A stretch of 64,000 nucleotides of DNA. It comes from Camillea tinctor. Its lineage: Eukaryota; Ascomycota; Sordariomycetes; Xylariales; Xylariaceae. The stretch spans positions 1-64,000 of the forward strand of contig MU394103.1 in assembly GCA_022578605.1 (NCBI GenBank). The letters are read 5' to 3'. The notes below the pieces were generated by a model. It saw nothing but the letters and a program-made list of their open reading frames with translations. It was not told the origin of the DNA and did no database searches. Positions 24,857 to 35,822 of this stretch are shown here, in pieces; within the stretch, counting starts at the first letter, position 1; each line of letters begins with the position of its first letter. The position numbers were made by a program, and so were the translations under genes.

Positions 24857-26065
24857 TTATGATTTTGTCTCCTGTCCGTTCGTCTTCGTTTCCTTCAATC
24901 GCTGTTGTCGTTCTGCCCTGCCTTCACTCGACGGGTCGAAGTATGCTTTAAAATTTATCAGATACCACCGCGTTCTTCGTTGGTCGGATATTTACTTACG
25001 CTTCTCGCCAAAGACGGTTGTCCGAATGCCTCGGCGATTCCCCTCGTAAGTCCCAGGGATGACGCGGTGGACGACACACCGATTATCCCACATGGCCACG
25101 CTGCCCACCTCCCACTTCCATCGGACGTAGTGGTCATCGGCCGAGTGGATGTGGTACGTGAAGAAGTCCAGCAGCTTATCCGATTCGTACTTCTTGAGCT
25201 CGGCAAACCCCGTAACGAAGCCCGGATTCACGTTGAGAGCTTTGAGTCCGGTGACTGGGTGGGTGCGCACCGCTGGGTGGTGCGTGTCGATAGGAGGGCG
25301 GTTGGGCTGACCGCCCCAGAGATCCAGGATAGTGTCGTATTGGAGCCGCGACGTGTGCACGGCATGAAGCCCTTCGACAAACTTTTTCATAGCGTCGCTT
25401 AGGGTATCGTACAGCCCGTAGCTCGACACCCAGGCCGTATCCCCACCCACAGCCGGGTGCTCCTCCATGCGCAGAAGCGAGTACGACGGTGGGTTAACCT
25501 CGAAAGAGGTGTCGGCGTGGAAGTCTCCCGAAGGCCAGGGCGTGTACTTCAGTATCTCCCGGTGGTCTTCTCGACTCCCTCGGATTACGACGTGCTTTGT
25601 GTCTTTTTGAGACGGGTGGCGGTCCAAAGTGCCATAGTGCTCGAATAGCTTCACTTGTTGCTCTGTGGTAAGGTCTTGGTTCCGGAAGAAGACGACACCT
25701 CTCTCGTTGACGAGGAGAGCTAGTTCATCCAGTTGTTTAGGCTCCAATTTCGATAGTTGAATGTTCCCAAGGACGGTGCCTACAGACTCTGTAAGATCAA
25801 CCCTGTTGGCGTTGGCTAATAGTGACTTCTTTTCCGGATCTGCGAATGCAGCTCTGTCCCTCTCGGGAGTTATTTCCTGGCGAATAGGCTCTGGAGGTAC
25901 ATGATTCTTTACCCTGACTGCGAAGTTGGGATGCAGCGTGGTGGGAAATCCTGAATCGGGAGAGATATGATCATAAGCTTCAAGATGGGCCATCGTGCCG
26001 TCAAATCGGTGAGTGGTGGAATTACAAAACCTATAATCTACAGATTGACGGCGCAGTATTTTCAT
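24857..26065 (-). CDS. TauD/TfdA-family Fe(II)/2-oxoglutarate dioxygenase
   Basis: Alpha-ketoglutarate-dependent dioxygenase of the taurine catabolism family; fungal members use taurine or other sulfonates, and the substrate here is not known. Exon 1 is 25000-26065 and exon 2 is 24857-24945, separated by a 54-bp phase-1 intron, giving 384 residues. The iron ligands are visible: H183 and D185 in GDFHADTSF and H333 in CVVHRVIPG; the 2-oxoglutarate Arg lies in NRRGIRTTVFG (about 345-348). The second exon supplies the family-typical PYFDPSSEGRAERQQR tail that the unspliced frame lacks. A second in-frame ATG at 25993 (MAHLEAYDH) removes 24 residues that look unrelated to the family and may be the real start. 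Confidence 0.88.
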
Positions 26066-27344
26066 TCTTTATACTTACCCCCAAGGATTAGCATAATTAG
26101 TTAGTAGTTACCTTGTAAGTGTCTGTCGGTTCTTGATTAACCAATTGGACTTGTCTCGACTATCGCGTCGATGGCGCCAGAGGAGGGGATGATTACATCA
26201 ATAAAACTGCCTTTCGGGTTTAACATGGCCACAATAGGGTAAGTCAACTTGATTTTCGAGATATGATATATAAATTTGAAGGGGCGTGGGATTCGTTTTT
26301 CATTATGATAACCCGAGTTCAGTATGAGGTAAAGGAGAATTCTGCTAAAACCACCCGTAACATATAAATCTCACCTATATACCTCCTATCCAATAAGTAC
26401 GAGCTGATGCCGGTTTAGAGTTTTATGAGCACATAGAATAAATGGCTTCTACAAGTTGCTTTTTGTAACGAACACAATTACATATATCCTCGATATCCCA
26501 ATTTCTTTTCTTTTGCAGTAAATGACGTGCTCAATAAATGTAAAGATCCATCTATAAATGCTTCAGTAAACTATTAACCAGAATAGCTGTGATAGGATTT
26601 AGGTATAAGCGGATGATCTGAAGCAATTGACCATTGTTGCGTTTAGCCTAGTTAGGGGATTTAAAGGGGTAATAAACGTATGCATGTAGGTACATAACAG
26701 CATTCTACTAAGCTCCAAGGAAAAGAAAAGAGAATTAATAGTGTACATATAGGGGCCACAGTCCCACAGTACACCAATATTTAGCCTAGTGCAACCAGTC
26801 AGCCAGCCAGTTGGGAGGGACCCGTGGACACACACTAATAAGGTGGGGTTCGCCATACATTCTAAATATCCGATAATGAACCGCTAGATACCTAGGTACC
26901 TAAGTAACTACACTTCCTCGATGAGTGGAATTATAGGTCGAGCGTCAATATACATACATATTGCGAAGAGTTGGCGGGGTGTTCTCTAAAGATATTTTTC
27001 ATGGATTGTTCAATAGTAAGGAGTAAAAGCATATAGCCCACCTACATCTAACTTGAATAATTCCCCGATCGGTTTGCGCATCGGTTATGCCCTGACTAAG
27101 CAACATAAGGAGCAACAAGACGAGAAGGGGGTATTAAAATCTGGAAATAGGGGTTACAAAATTTGAAGTAATCCTGCAATATATATATATTGATAAGAAA
27201 CACGCACAAAAAGATAAAAACAAAGCAATCTATGGCTATTAGCTCAGCTAATGAATGTTTCTCTTTTTCTAAAACCCCTCCTGATGACTTTTGTCTAAGT
27301 ACAGGAAGCCTGAGCAGAGTACATAAGGAAGAATCAAGATCGGA
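26066..27344. other. 1.3 kb stretch with no supported gene
   Basis: Dioxygenase promoter and 3' flank of the 657-codon gene. Contains the motif CTAGGTACCTA near 26892. No domain-bearing frame. Confidence 0.6.
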
Positions 27345-29318
27345 TCAATACATTAACACGCTTTGCGGCATGGTCATATCATAGGGAGCAACATCCGTGA
27401 TCCACTCATTATCAATCCAAAAGTATGTTATGAAAACAATGGTAAGAGCAGCGAGGACCTGTTGTCCCGAAAACTTCCCGTCCTCCAAGAGAGGAACCGT
27501 GTACTCTGTCGCATCAAGCATCGGGTTCTCTTGTTGGGTCCCACCAGTTAAGTCAACCAAGCTCTTGCAGTTCATAATGCCCTTCTCACATGTTACTTTG
27601 GCCTCGAAGAAGGCTGATTTATCGCTGCCGGCTGCTTCGAACCATCTTCGAACATTCAGGGAGAGGTCGGTGCAATACAGCATAGCCCACACTAGACCAT
27701 TCCCATCGGGGCAATCCTGAGTGTTTACAGCTTCCTTCAAAGCATATGCCGCCTTGGCGAATAAGCGCATGTCCTCAACGGAGAAGCAGGCACGAGCTGT
27801 CTTCCGTTTGAGTTGAAGCTCGTTGCACAGTTTCATCCCGACTATAAGGTTGTTTAATCCAGACGGTATCGCAGAATTTGGGTCTACAGTGACACTTCCG
27901 ACTTGACTTGATGGTGTGGACTGGCCTGATTTTATGTCATTGTCCATTGCAAATATTTTCTGCTTTAATTGGCCTTTGATGTGTTCATATACTTCGGAGA
28001 GATCGCTGCAGAGACGTCGCGTTGGTGAAAAATAGAAGCCGTCAGGCCGAAGGAGAAGCATCGCTTCTTTGACATATCTAAGGAGCTCCTCGTCCATGTA
28101 AAGATCACCTAGGTTATAGGGGTATCGGACATGGTCCACATTCTTAGCATCAGTATACATGCGGCGGTACTCCTTGGAATCTTTAATACTCAAGCCGCGA
28201 TTATGAGCTAGCTCTCCATAAACGTCCACTGACAATAATCCAGGACAGGGTACAAACACCTCCTTCTTATTGCTAGATTTTATTGCATTTCGGAGTACGG
28301 AATTGAGAAAATCGTCCTTGTCATCTTCATCGTGGCGCTTTCCAGCTAGAGGCCGCCCGCCTTCCCGTGCTCTCATGAATTCTCGCTGTAGCGCCGCGGG
28401 ACGGTCTTGTTCTTTACCGAACAACTTTCGTTGAATTTCTTCGTCGGACAGGTCCACTGACATGAGTTCATCTAACACCTTATCTTGTGAAATATCTTCA
28501 TCGTCATGTTGATCCTGGTAGAATTGAGATCTATCCGCTCCGCCAAGGTACAAAGATAGCCCGTCTTTAAGATAAAGACCATTGATCGAACTCCAGAGTC
28601 GTGACTCTAGATGATAGTCTTCGCGAGGTAGGTCATATTTCCAGCGATTATAATAAGTATGGAATATAAAAGGTAGTTGATTGTGCAAGTTGATCCTACT
28701 CCGAAACTCGGCCATGCATCCATTCTCACTCGACCGGAACTGTATCCAGCCGAGAGGGCCGGACCATTGCATGGGCAGATTCATGGGGGATGTGAAACTA
28801 GGGTCTTTTTCGAATGACTGGAACCCCAGTATCGAGCACACGCCAGCAAGATCTGGCCCTGTCCATCGCATAGGAACGATGCCGTTCACAAGGTCGGAAA
28901 CTCCCCGCATCTCGTAAATTGTGTCGTCAATGGGAGATAGACCCAGACTCTGAATAAAATTAACCCAGCTTGCCTTCGCCATGATGTTATCTCCGTTTTC
29001 CGTGCATTCCTGCTCTCTCGGGAAGCCGATCGGGAAGATTATATTAGGTTGCCACTTGTTCTGAACCAGAGACTTGAGGCTCACGGATGGTGTTGAGATA
29101 CGCCATTGGAAACCCAGGAGCGTTGATTGTGCTACCTTGGCTCTCCAGGGACCTAGTGATTCGTATGACAAACCGAGTTTGTACATCCGATTCTGCGAGA
29201 GGACTTGTATAGCTCCAATGTAGACGGTAACTAAAGTCATGAGACCAACGATAGCAGCAGCGATTGATGACACCGCGGATACCCAGTCGGACACAGACCC
29301 AGAATTGTTTCCGGACAT
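27345..29318 (-). CDS. Predicted membrane protein of unknown family, 657 residues
   Basis: Single uninterrupted frame of 657 codons beginning at an ATG, far too long to be chance. One hydrophobic segment lies near the N-terminus (about residues 17-40, AAAIVGLMTLVTVYIG) and a second near the C-terminus (about 622-637, LAALTIVFITYFWI). The long region between is soluble, Trp- and Tyr-rich early (LGWIQFRSS), acidic in the middle (HDDEDISQ, EDDKDDF) and Cys-containing late. No catalytic motif is recognised. It starts 1.8 kb from, and is transcribed away from, the triple-AAA gene at 31143. Proteins of this shape are common as uncharacterised multi-copy families in Pezizomycotina genomes, but I cannot name one. 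Confidence 0.75.
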   Translation of the reverse strand: MSGNNSGSVSDWVSAVSSIAAAIVGLMTLVTVYIGAIQVLSQNRMYKLGLSYESLGPWRAKVAQSTLLGFQWRISTPSVSLKSLVQNKWQPNIIFPIGFPREQECTENGDNIMAKASWVNFIQSLGLSPIDDTIYEMRGVSDLVNGIVPMRWTGPDLAGVCSILGFQSFEKDPSFTSPMNLPMQWSGPLGWIQFRSSENGCMAEFRSRINLHNQLPFIFHTYYNRWKYDLPREDYHLESRLWSSINGLYLKDGLSLYLGGADRSQFYQDQHDDEDISQDKVLDELMSVDLSDEEIQRKLFGKEQDRPAALQREFMRAREGGRPLAGKRHDEDDKDDFLNSVLRNAIKSSNKKEVFVPCPGLLSVDVYGELAHNRGLSIKDSKEYRRMYTDAKNVDHVRYPYNLGDLYMDEELLRYVKEAMLLLRPDGFYFSPTRRLCSDLSEVYEHIKGQLKQKIFAMDNDIKSGQSTPSSQVGSVTVDPNSAIPSGLNNLIVGMKLCNELQLKRKTARACFSVEDMRLFAKAAYALKEAVNTQDCPDGNGLVWAMLYCTDLSLNVRRWFEAAGSDKSAFFEAKVTCEKGIMNCKSLVDLTGGTQQENPMLDATEYTVPLLEDGKFSGQQVLAALTIVFITYFWIDNEWITDVAPYDMTMPQSVLMY

Positions 29319-29464
29319 GATAGCTTAATTCAAGTTTCCTTGGGAAGAATAAAGAGGAGATAGTACCGAAATAGATGACTTTGGCATATGAGCAAGTCAG
29401 TACTGTTTAGGAGATCGGTAGCTTGATATATATCTACAGCCTTGGCTATGCTACCTTGGCCATA

Positions 29465-29568
29465 CAGTAGTTATCCTAGTCCCAGCATACACCAAACACA
29501 TCATATTTTAGAGATACAGCGTGGGCTATGTGAGCCCGATTCACATGCTGGGACGAGGCTAACTACTA
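29465..29568. mobile_element. 104-bp hairpin MITE with TA flanks
   Basis: Left end CAGTAGTTATCCTAGTCCC followed by AGCAT; the reverse complement of the right end reads TAGTAGTTAGCCTCGTCCC followed by AGCAT, so about 24 bases pair with three mismatches. TA dinucleotides flank both ends (29463-29464 and 29569-29570), as expected for Tc1/mariner-type insertion. It has no coding capacity. Confidence 0.7.
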
Positions 29569-30369
29569 TATCACACTTAAGTTGAAATCTGCCTCTCTAC
29601 ATCCTACAAGACAGAGGGCCTAGAACCATAGGATGCATTGTCAAGCAGTCCAATGTTGTTTAGGTTAGGTCACGCAACTATGGGCATAGGGGGCTTATAC
29701 CTAGGCTACTAGGCAGAAATAGTCTAGGAGAAGATGATACGTCAATATGACCAACGTTTACCAAACGATTCCGCCAATTAACAAGCGGTAAAGTATACAA
29801 TGGCAAAAATGATATGATTAGCTTCCTATACCAACTCCTATTGGATTGATATTGCTTGATTTTATCCTATACCTAACCTCTTTATCTAGGGATGGGGGCG
29901 GGGGGAGACTCCACAGCCTCAGTTGTATGAGACTGTGAGGGACTGAAGCCTATCTTCAGCCTATGATATCTAACCATCATACTATTTGGTTGTATAGGAT
30001 GCGCATAGACGAAAAAGCTTGTAATCCATTAATATTCGTAACTGCTGCTGAATACCTAGAAAATCAAAAGCAAAACTCCGTCTATCGTGAAGCAGCACAT
30101 TATGTATGCACTGAGCCACGATTCCTAGTTTCCTGTTGCATTATACCGCTCGACTAGGCTCCAAAAATCGGAGCGCTCCTGAAGACTTAAGGAGCCCTTA
30201 TAGGATATATATGTTGGCGCCACAGTGACCTGAATGCAACATTTCCCTAGTCCCCACCACACCATGTCCATAATAACAGGGCTGAGTACCTATGGAAATT
30301 GTTTCTTGCAGATTCTTACTAGCTAGTAAGAAGGGGATCCGTGTCGATTTGCCATTGTATACGACTCTA

Positions 30370-30477
30370 CACCCCTTCCAGCCCTTTTCTTCTACTGTGG
30401 GGCGCCGCAGAAAAGATATATTCAGAGTGAGGGTTTTCGCTGGGCTCCACAGTAGAAAAAAAGAGCTGGAAAGGGTG
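30370..30477. mobile_element. 108-bp hairpin MITE with TA flanks
   Basis: Left end CACCCCTTCCAGCCCTTTTC then TTCTACTGTGG; the reverse complement of the right end is CACCCTTTCCAGCTCTTTTT then TTCTACTGTGG, giving arms of about 33 bases. TA lies at 30368-30369 and 30478-30479. Its ends differ from those of the 29465 element, so it is a separate family. Confidence 0.7.
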
Positions 30478-31142
30478 TAAACACCAATGGCGCTCAACCC
30501 TAAGCGGGCCAACGCATAAAGTAGAATATTTACCGCTACAAAGCATACACGATGCCCAAACCTCAGTATGGACCTCGTAGCCTGCCTTTGGGAGGACTAA
30601 ATGAGCACCAGTTGATTTTGTTTTCCGGTTAGCTGCTACGTAGTCTAAGGCAGAATCTGGTATTACCGTCGCGGACCCCCTCAGTAATAAGACGGTGACT
30701 CAAGGCTCTCTTGTCTGCCTGGCGCCTTAGCCAATATTGCTTCGCCATCTCAGTTCATCCAATAACCAAATACTAATGCCGTGCTCGCTGTATTGTTAGA
30801 TCTTACTATGGCAACCATATTCAACAATTCCACCTGCCAATACTCAACTGATGAAGTAACAGGAGGGGATTTTAAAAGCTGTACTTCCATAAACACGTCA
30901 TCTTGATGGAGACTATCTACATATGAACCCAACGGGAAGAGAGATATATTGCTTGTATTTTCCCCGTGGGTTGTAACAGAAATACCCTCTTTTCCCTATC
31001 TATCCTCATTAAATTGGATCCATTTGAGGTATTCTCTAAAGATTCAAATTCCCTCATTACTATCACTACCTAACTTCGACTTCACTCTATTCTACTTTGG
31101 GTGTCCAAACCTCCCACTTCCAACCTTCAACCCTCTACGAAT

Positions 31143-34100
31143 ATGCTTGGTGAATCGGGTGATGACCTTGCTGGATCTGCCGCTCAAGGTATACCAACCA
31201 TCAAGATTGAGGAATCCTCGCATCAGCAACCTGTGCTAGGCCCCGTGTCTGTATCAGGAGATTTCAGTACTTCGAACCATGCAGATGATACGCAGGCATC
31301 TCCACTACAGGAGGAAATCACTCGACCACCAACAGCCAGCAGTTTCGTCTCTTCGACAACGGATGCTACCTCTCCCCCTTCATCCGTCGTCTCTGATGAG
31401 ATATCTAGTTTGGGGAAGTCAGAATCTACCCAGAAACCTGAGAACAATTCCCAGGCCTCTTCAGAAGGCAGTCCCCAAGCCCCCTCAACATCATCATCCC
31501 CAACCATACAGAATGAGGGTGATCGGTTCCGACAGCCCGTGCTGAGAAGAGCCAGCCTAAGTTCCTTACCACGCCTGCTTGACATTCCCCAACCTCGTCA
31601 ACCTTCTCATTCTTGCCCTTCCTCGCCTCGTATCCGCGACACCATAGCGTCCATCCATTCGGTCGACCTACCTTCTTCCCCTCACCCACCCACAGATCTA
31701 TATGCTGACGATGATGGAAAACATTTCCAGCACAAACCATCAAAAGCATATCAAGAGTGGGAAATACATAAAATGATGCTTAGAGCTGAAAACAATAAAA
31801 GCTCCACAAACCAATCTGATAGTCAAACTTCCCAAGAGAACTCAACTGATGACGAGTCAGACGAGTCAGACGATTCTGACAGTGACGATGAGGAAGATAG
31901 GCCGAAGAGAGATTATGTTGCTGTAATGGACAAGCTGATGAAGTTGAAAGGCCTTGAGGAGGTCAAGCAGACGTTTTTGGATATTCTCGCGAAGGTGGAA
32001 ATCTGCAAGAAGCAGGGGAGAGATCTTAAGAAAGAGCGCTTCAACGTTGTATTCCAAGGTAACCCGGGAACAGGTATGGAAACAGTCATCATCCTATATT
32101 TGACGGGTTAAACTAACCGCATTCCATTTCAGGCAAAACCACTGTTGCCCGTCTGTACGCAAAATTCCTTTATGCGGTCGGTGTTCTGGAATCGGGCACC
32201 GTGAAAGAGACTTCCGGAATGGCTATCGCAGCCAAGGGTGCAAGAGGGATTAAGAAGAAAATAAAGAAAATGCTCAGACGTGGCGGCGGGGTGCTTTTCG
32301 TAGATGAGGCTTATCTGTTGACAGCCCAGTACGTTGATGGTCTTGGAAGGAGAGCCTTGGATATCATCCTCACAGCAATGGAAAACAATATAGGGAAGTT
32401 GGTGGTTATATTCGTGGGATACAAGGATGAGCTGGAGCCCTTTTTCGAGCACAACCCTGGACTGTCCAGTCGAATCCCCTATACCATCAACTTCGCCGAC
32501 TTTACTGACTGGGAACTATGGAAAATCATGAGCGACCTCATGGCCGACCAGTACAACGGAAAAATGAAATCCGAGGGGGGTATGAGAGGACTCTACATGC
32601 ACATTGCCATCCGCCGACTTGCCCAAAATAGGGGTAGTAGAGCCTTCGGGAACGCGCGGGCCGTGGAGAATCTTATGAGTACCATATCTAACCGACAAGC
32701 GAGACGTCTGAACGCAGAACGACAACGTGGAATACAATCTGACTACTTGTTGTTTACCAAGGAAGATTTAATCGGGCCTGATCCATCTAAAGCGGCCACA
32801 ACATGTCCTGCTTGGGCCGAGCTCCAAAGCCTTATCGGATTGGAGCAGGTAAAAGAATGTGTGGCGAGAATTATAGGGATGATCGCCAGAAACTATAAAC
32901 GTGACTTGAAGGAACAAAAGCCTTTAAAGTTGTCATTGAATCAGCTTTTTGTCGGTGCACCTGGAACTGGGAAAACGACAGTAGCTAAACTGTACGGCCA
33001 AATTTTGGCTGATTTGGGTTACTTAAGTCGAGGAGACGGTAAGGAATTATTCATACATTTATTCACAACAACACGTTAACATATTTCATAGTTGTTTTGA
33101 AGACTCCAGCGGACTTCATAGGGGAGTGTCTTGGCAAATCAGAAGCTAAAACAAAAAAGATACTCGAAGCCACTGTTGGAAAGGTGCTCGTAATTGACGA
33201 GGCATACATGCTTGACGCCGGTGATCCTGGGAAAGACCAAGACAAGTTCAAAACAGGAGTTATTGACACTCTCGTTTCGATGGTCCAGGGAGTTCCAGGA
33301 GAAGACAGGTGCATTATTCTCGTGGGCTACGAGGACAAGATGAAAACGATGTTTCGTAACGTTAATATCGGTCTTTCACGTCGGTTTCCAATAGAACGAC
33401 CGTTTCGTTTCGAGAATTTTAACGTCGCTCAGTTGGCGCAGATCTTACACAAGAAGATGGCCGAGGGCGACCTCGAGTTTACGCCCAACGCCATTGAGGC
33501 GGCCAAGGCTATGTTCGAGCGAGCACTTATGCGCCCAAACTTCACAAATGCAGGTGAGGTAGACAGTTGCCTAGCCACAGCTAAACTCAACTATGAGGCA
33601 AGGATATCGAGGCTACCGCTCCACCTACAAGATTCCGATACTGTCTTTGACGCGGTGGACTTTGACCCAGACTGGGACCGTGGATCGCGTGCTGGAGCGA
33701 ACGACTGCCGAGTGGCTCTGGAGGGGCGGGTTCACGCAGACATCGTGAATACACTCGTTGCAATCCATAACCGTTGTTCTGGAGCGAAAATTCGTGGCAT
33801 TAACCCTAGAAAACTGATTGGAACAAATTTTGTCTTCAAGGGACAACCAGGTATGTAGAAGGTTAGAGTGGCTTGGATGACCCAGACTAACAACGCCGTA
33901 CAACTAGGCACGGGCAAGACCACCACCGCACAACATATGGGGAAGCTTTTCTACGGAATGGGTTTTCTCTCCTCAGACGAAGTTGTAGAATGCTCTGCGG
34001 GTGACCTGATCGGCCAGTACGTCGGCCAAACAGGGCCCAAGACAAGACAGAAGCTTCAAGAGGCCATGGGCCGAGTGCTTTTTGTCGATGAGGCGTATCG

Positions 34101-35232
34101 TTTCCTCATCTCCCAATTCGCATTGGATGCCCTCGAAGAACTGATGAATTTTCTTACAAAGCCAGCAAACCAGGGGAAAACAATAGTGATCCTTGCAGGC
34201 TACACCGACGAAATGAATTTTCTCATGTCAAAGATGCCGGTTCTTGCTGGACTCTTTCGGGACGAGATTGTATTCAACAACATCCCTCCCCAGGACTGCA
34301 TATCACTTCTTGCGCGAGAGCTAGCTGAGGTTAACCCAGCCTTTGGGGGGCAGGCCTTCTTCACAGACCCCAAATCAGAGCATTATGGAAAGATTCAGAG
34401 GGGGTTCCGCGTTTTGCAGGCGATCCCCGGTTGGAGCAATGCTCGAGATATTAGACATCTCGCCAAAAGAATTCTAGGAAGGGACCTTGAGTCAGTAAGC
34501 GATAATAATTCACCCAGCACGCCTACATTCACGTTGGCAGACCACGTGATCCATTGCATGAAGCAGATGATAGAACAGCAGCGTACCTCCTACAGCGGCC
34601 TAGGAACAGGAGACTACACACAACGACCAATATTGGAGCCGCCGCTTGGAGCGTCTGACACCGGCCCTGCCATGGAGAACCCCCAACTAGCGCCGCCACC
34701 TGCTGCGGTTGACACCGAGATCAACATCCCTCAGATTAGTTCCAGACACCACATCGATTCCCAGCATGAGCGTGGTGTTGCTGGCGGAGTTTTGTCATTT
34801 CAGCCCCCGGGTGCAGCTGCTATGGATAGTGATCAAGATGAGCACTATAGCGTGACCCGAGAGGTCGGGGTATCTGATGCCATGCGGAACCGTCTACAGG
34901 AAGCCTATAATTCTGAGAGGGTCCGACGCAGCAAGAGAGATGCACGGCGTAAGCAGATCCAGGGTGAATTGAATGATAAGGAGAGCGCAGCGAGCCATGG
35001 CAACCCGAGCAACGGTGGTGGTGCTGACCTGAATGCCGTGTGCGATGGGCTTCGAAAAGAGCTGATGGATATCGATAAGGAAATGCAAGACGAGGAGAAA
35101 GTGCAGCAGGCTCTCGAAAAGGCCAACAGATGTGAGAATGGATACCAGTATGTCAGGGATGGTAATGGGTTCCGGTGTACTGGTGGGGCGCACTTCATAC
35201 CTGATGCCGAAGTGCGCGCCAATCTTCGCTAA
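31143..35232 (+). CDS. Triple CbbX/CfxQ-type AAA+ ATPase
   Basis: Large protein with three tandem AAA+ modules of the CbxX/CfqX (SpoVK-like) family; conserved in filamentous fungi, cellular role not established. Exons: 31143-32073, 32133-33038, 33092-33850, 33908-35232; all three introns are 53-59 bp and phase 1. Product 1306 residues. An N-terminal region of about 260 residues is Ser/Pro-rich and disordered, ending in an acidic run. Walker A motifs: GNPGTGKTT (306-), GAPGTGKTT (585-), GQPGTGKTT (863-). Walker B motifs: VLFVDEAY, VLVIDEAY, VLFVDEAY. All three sites look competent. Two of the three introns fall inside the same Walker A glycine codon, showing that the modules arose by duplication after the intron was gained. 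The C-terminus has a charged coiled coil and a short Cys-containing end (NRCENGYQY...FRCTGG). Confidence 0.9.
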
Positions 35233-35822
35233 GAACGGAGTTGAGAGCGGATAAGAAAGATATACGTCGTGGGAATAGGTAGTATGTACTGGTAGGACAT
35301 CTGGTAGGACATCTGGAATAGCAAGTTTGTTTACGTAGTTTAAGGAGGTAGTATTCGAAATTTGACTTCAAGGTTGTGTCGGTGATAGTTTTCATCTATT
35401 GTATTATGTAGTGATGGCTACGGAGTATAGGTGTTGCATATCGCTTAACTGTCAGCTGTAAGCCAGCTGCCACATCAAGCATTGTTTGTACATACTTAAG
35501 TACATGGTGGGGCTCCACATACACTACGAACCCAGGTGGTACGTGCTCACCTTGCTAGTGTAGCTTAAGCTCAAATCCGTTAGGTTAGATAGATAGATAG
35601 ATAGATAGGTAGAAGCATGAGATAACGATAAGTGGGAACTTGAAGCTCGCAGGAGAAAAGAAAGAAGAGAGAAAAAAAAAAAAAGAGACTAAAAAAAATT
35701 CGACGAATTTGCGAAGCTTTCAACATCTTCAACCCCCCCATCACCAACACCACCACCACAACGCCAAACCTGTGCAAGTCACCTCACACCATTGCCCTAC
35801 ACATAATTATACTACCGACAAA
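35233..35822. other. AAA gene 3' flank and NOP56 promoter
   Basis: Carries a GATA microsatellite (35587-35610), a repeated ATCTGGTAGGAC near 35290-35312, an A/G-rich tract near 35655-35698 and a CA-rich leader before the NOP56 start. No other gene. Confidence 0.6.
35587..35610. repeat. (AGAT)n microsatellite
   Basis: Six tandem AGAT units upstream of NOP56. Confidence 0.85.

Larger units (their letters stand above)
29319..31142. other. Divergent intergenic region carrying two hairpin elements
   Basis: Separates the 657-residue membrane protein gene (minus) from the triple-AAA gene (plus) and must hold both promoters. Two TA-flanked palindromic elements lie inside (29465-29568 and 30370-30477). 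No coding frame is supported. Confidence 0.65.

Noticed and set aside
30198..30512. Minus-strand frame of 104 codons
   Set aside because: It spans the palindromic element at 30370-30477 and its translation carries the two hairpin arms, not a protein domain.
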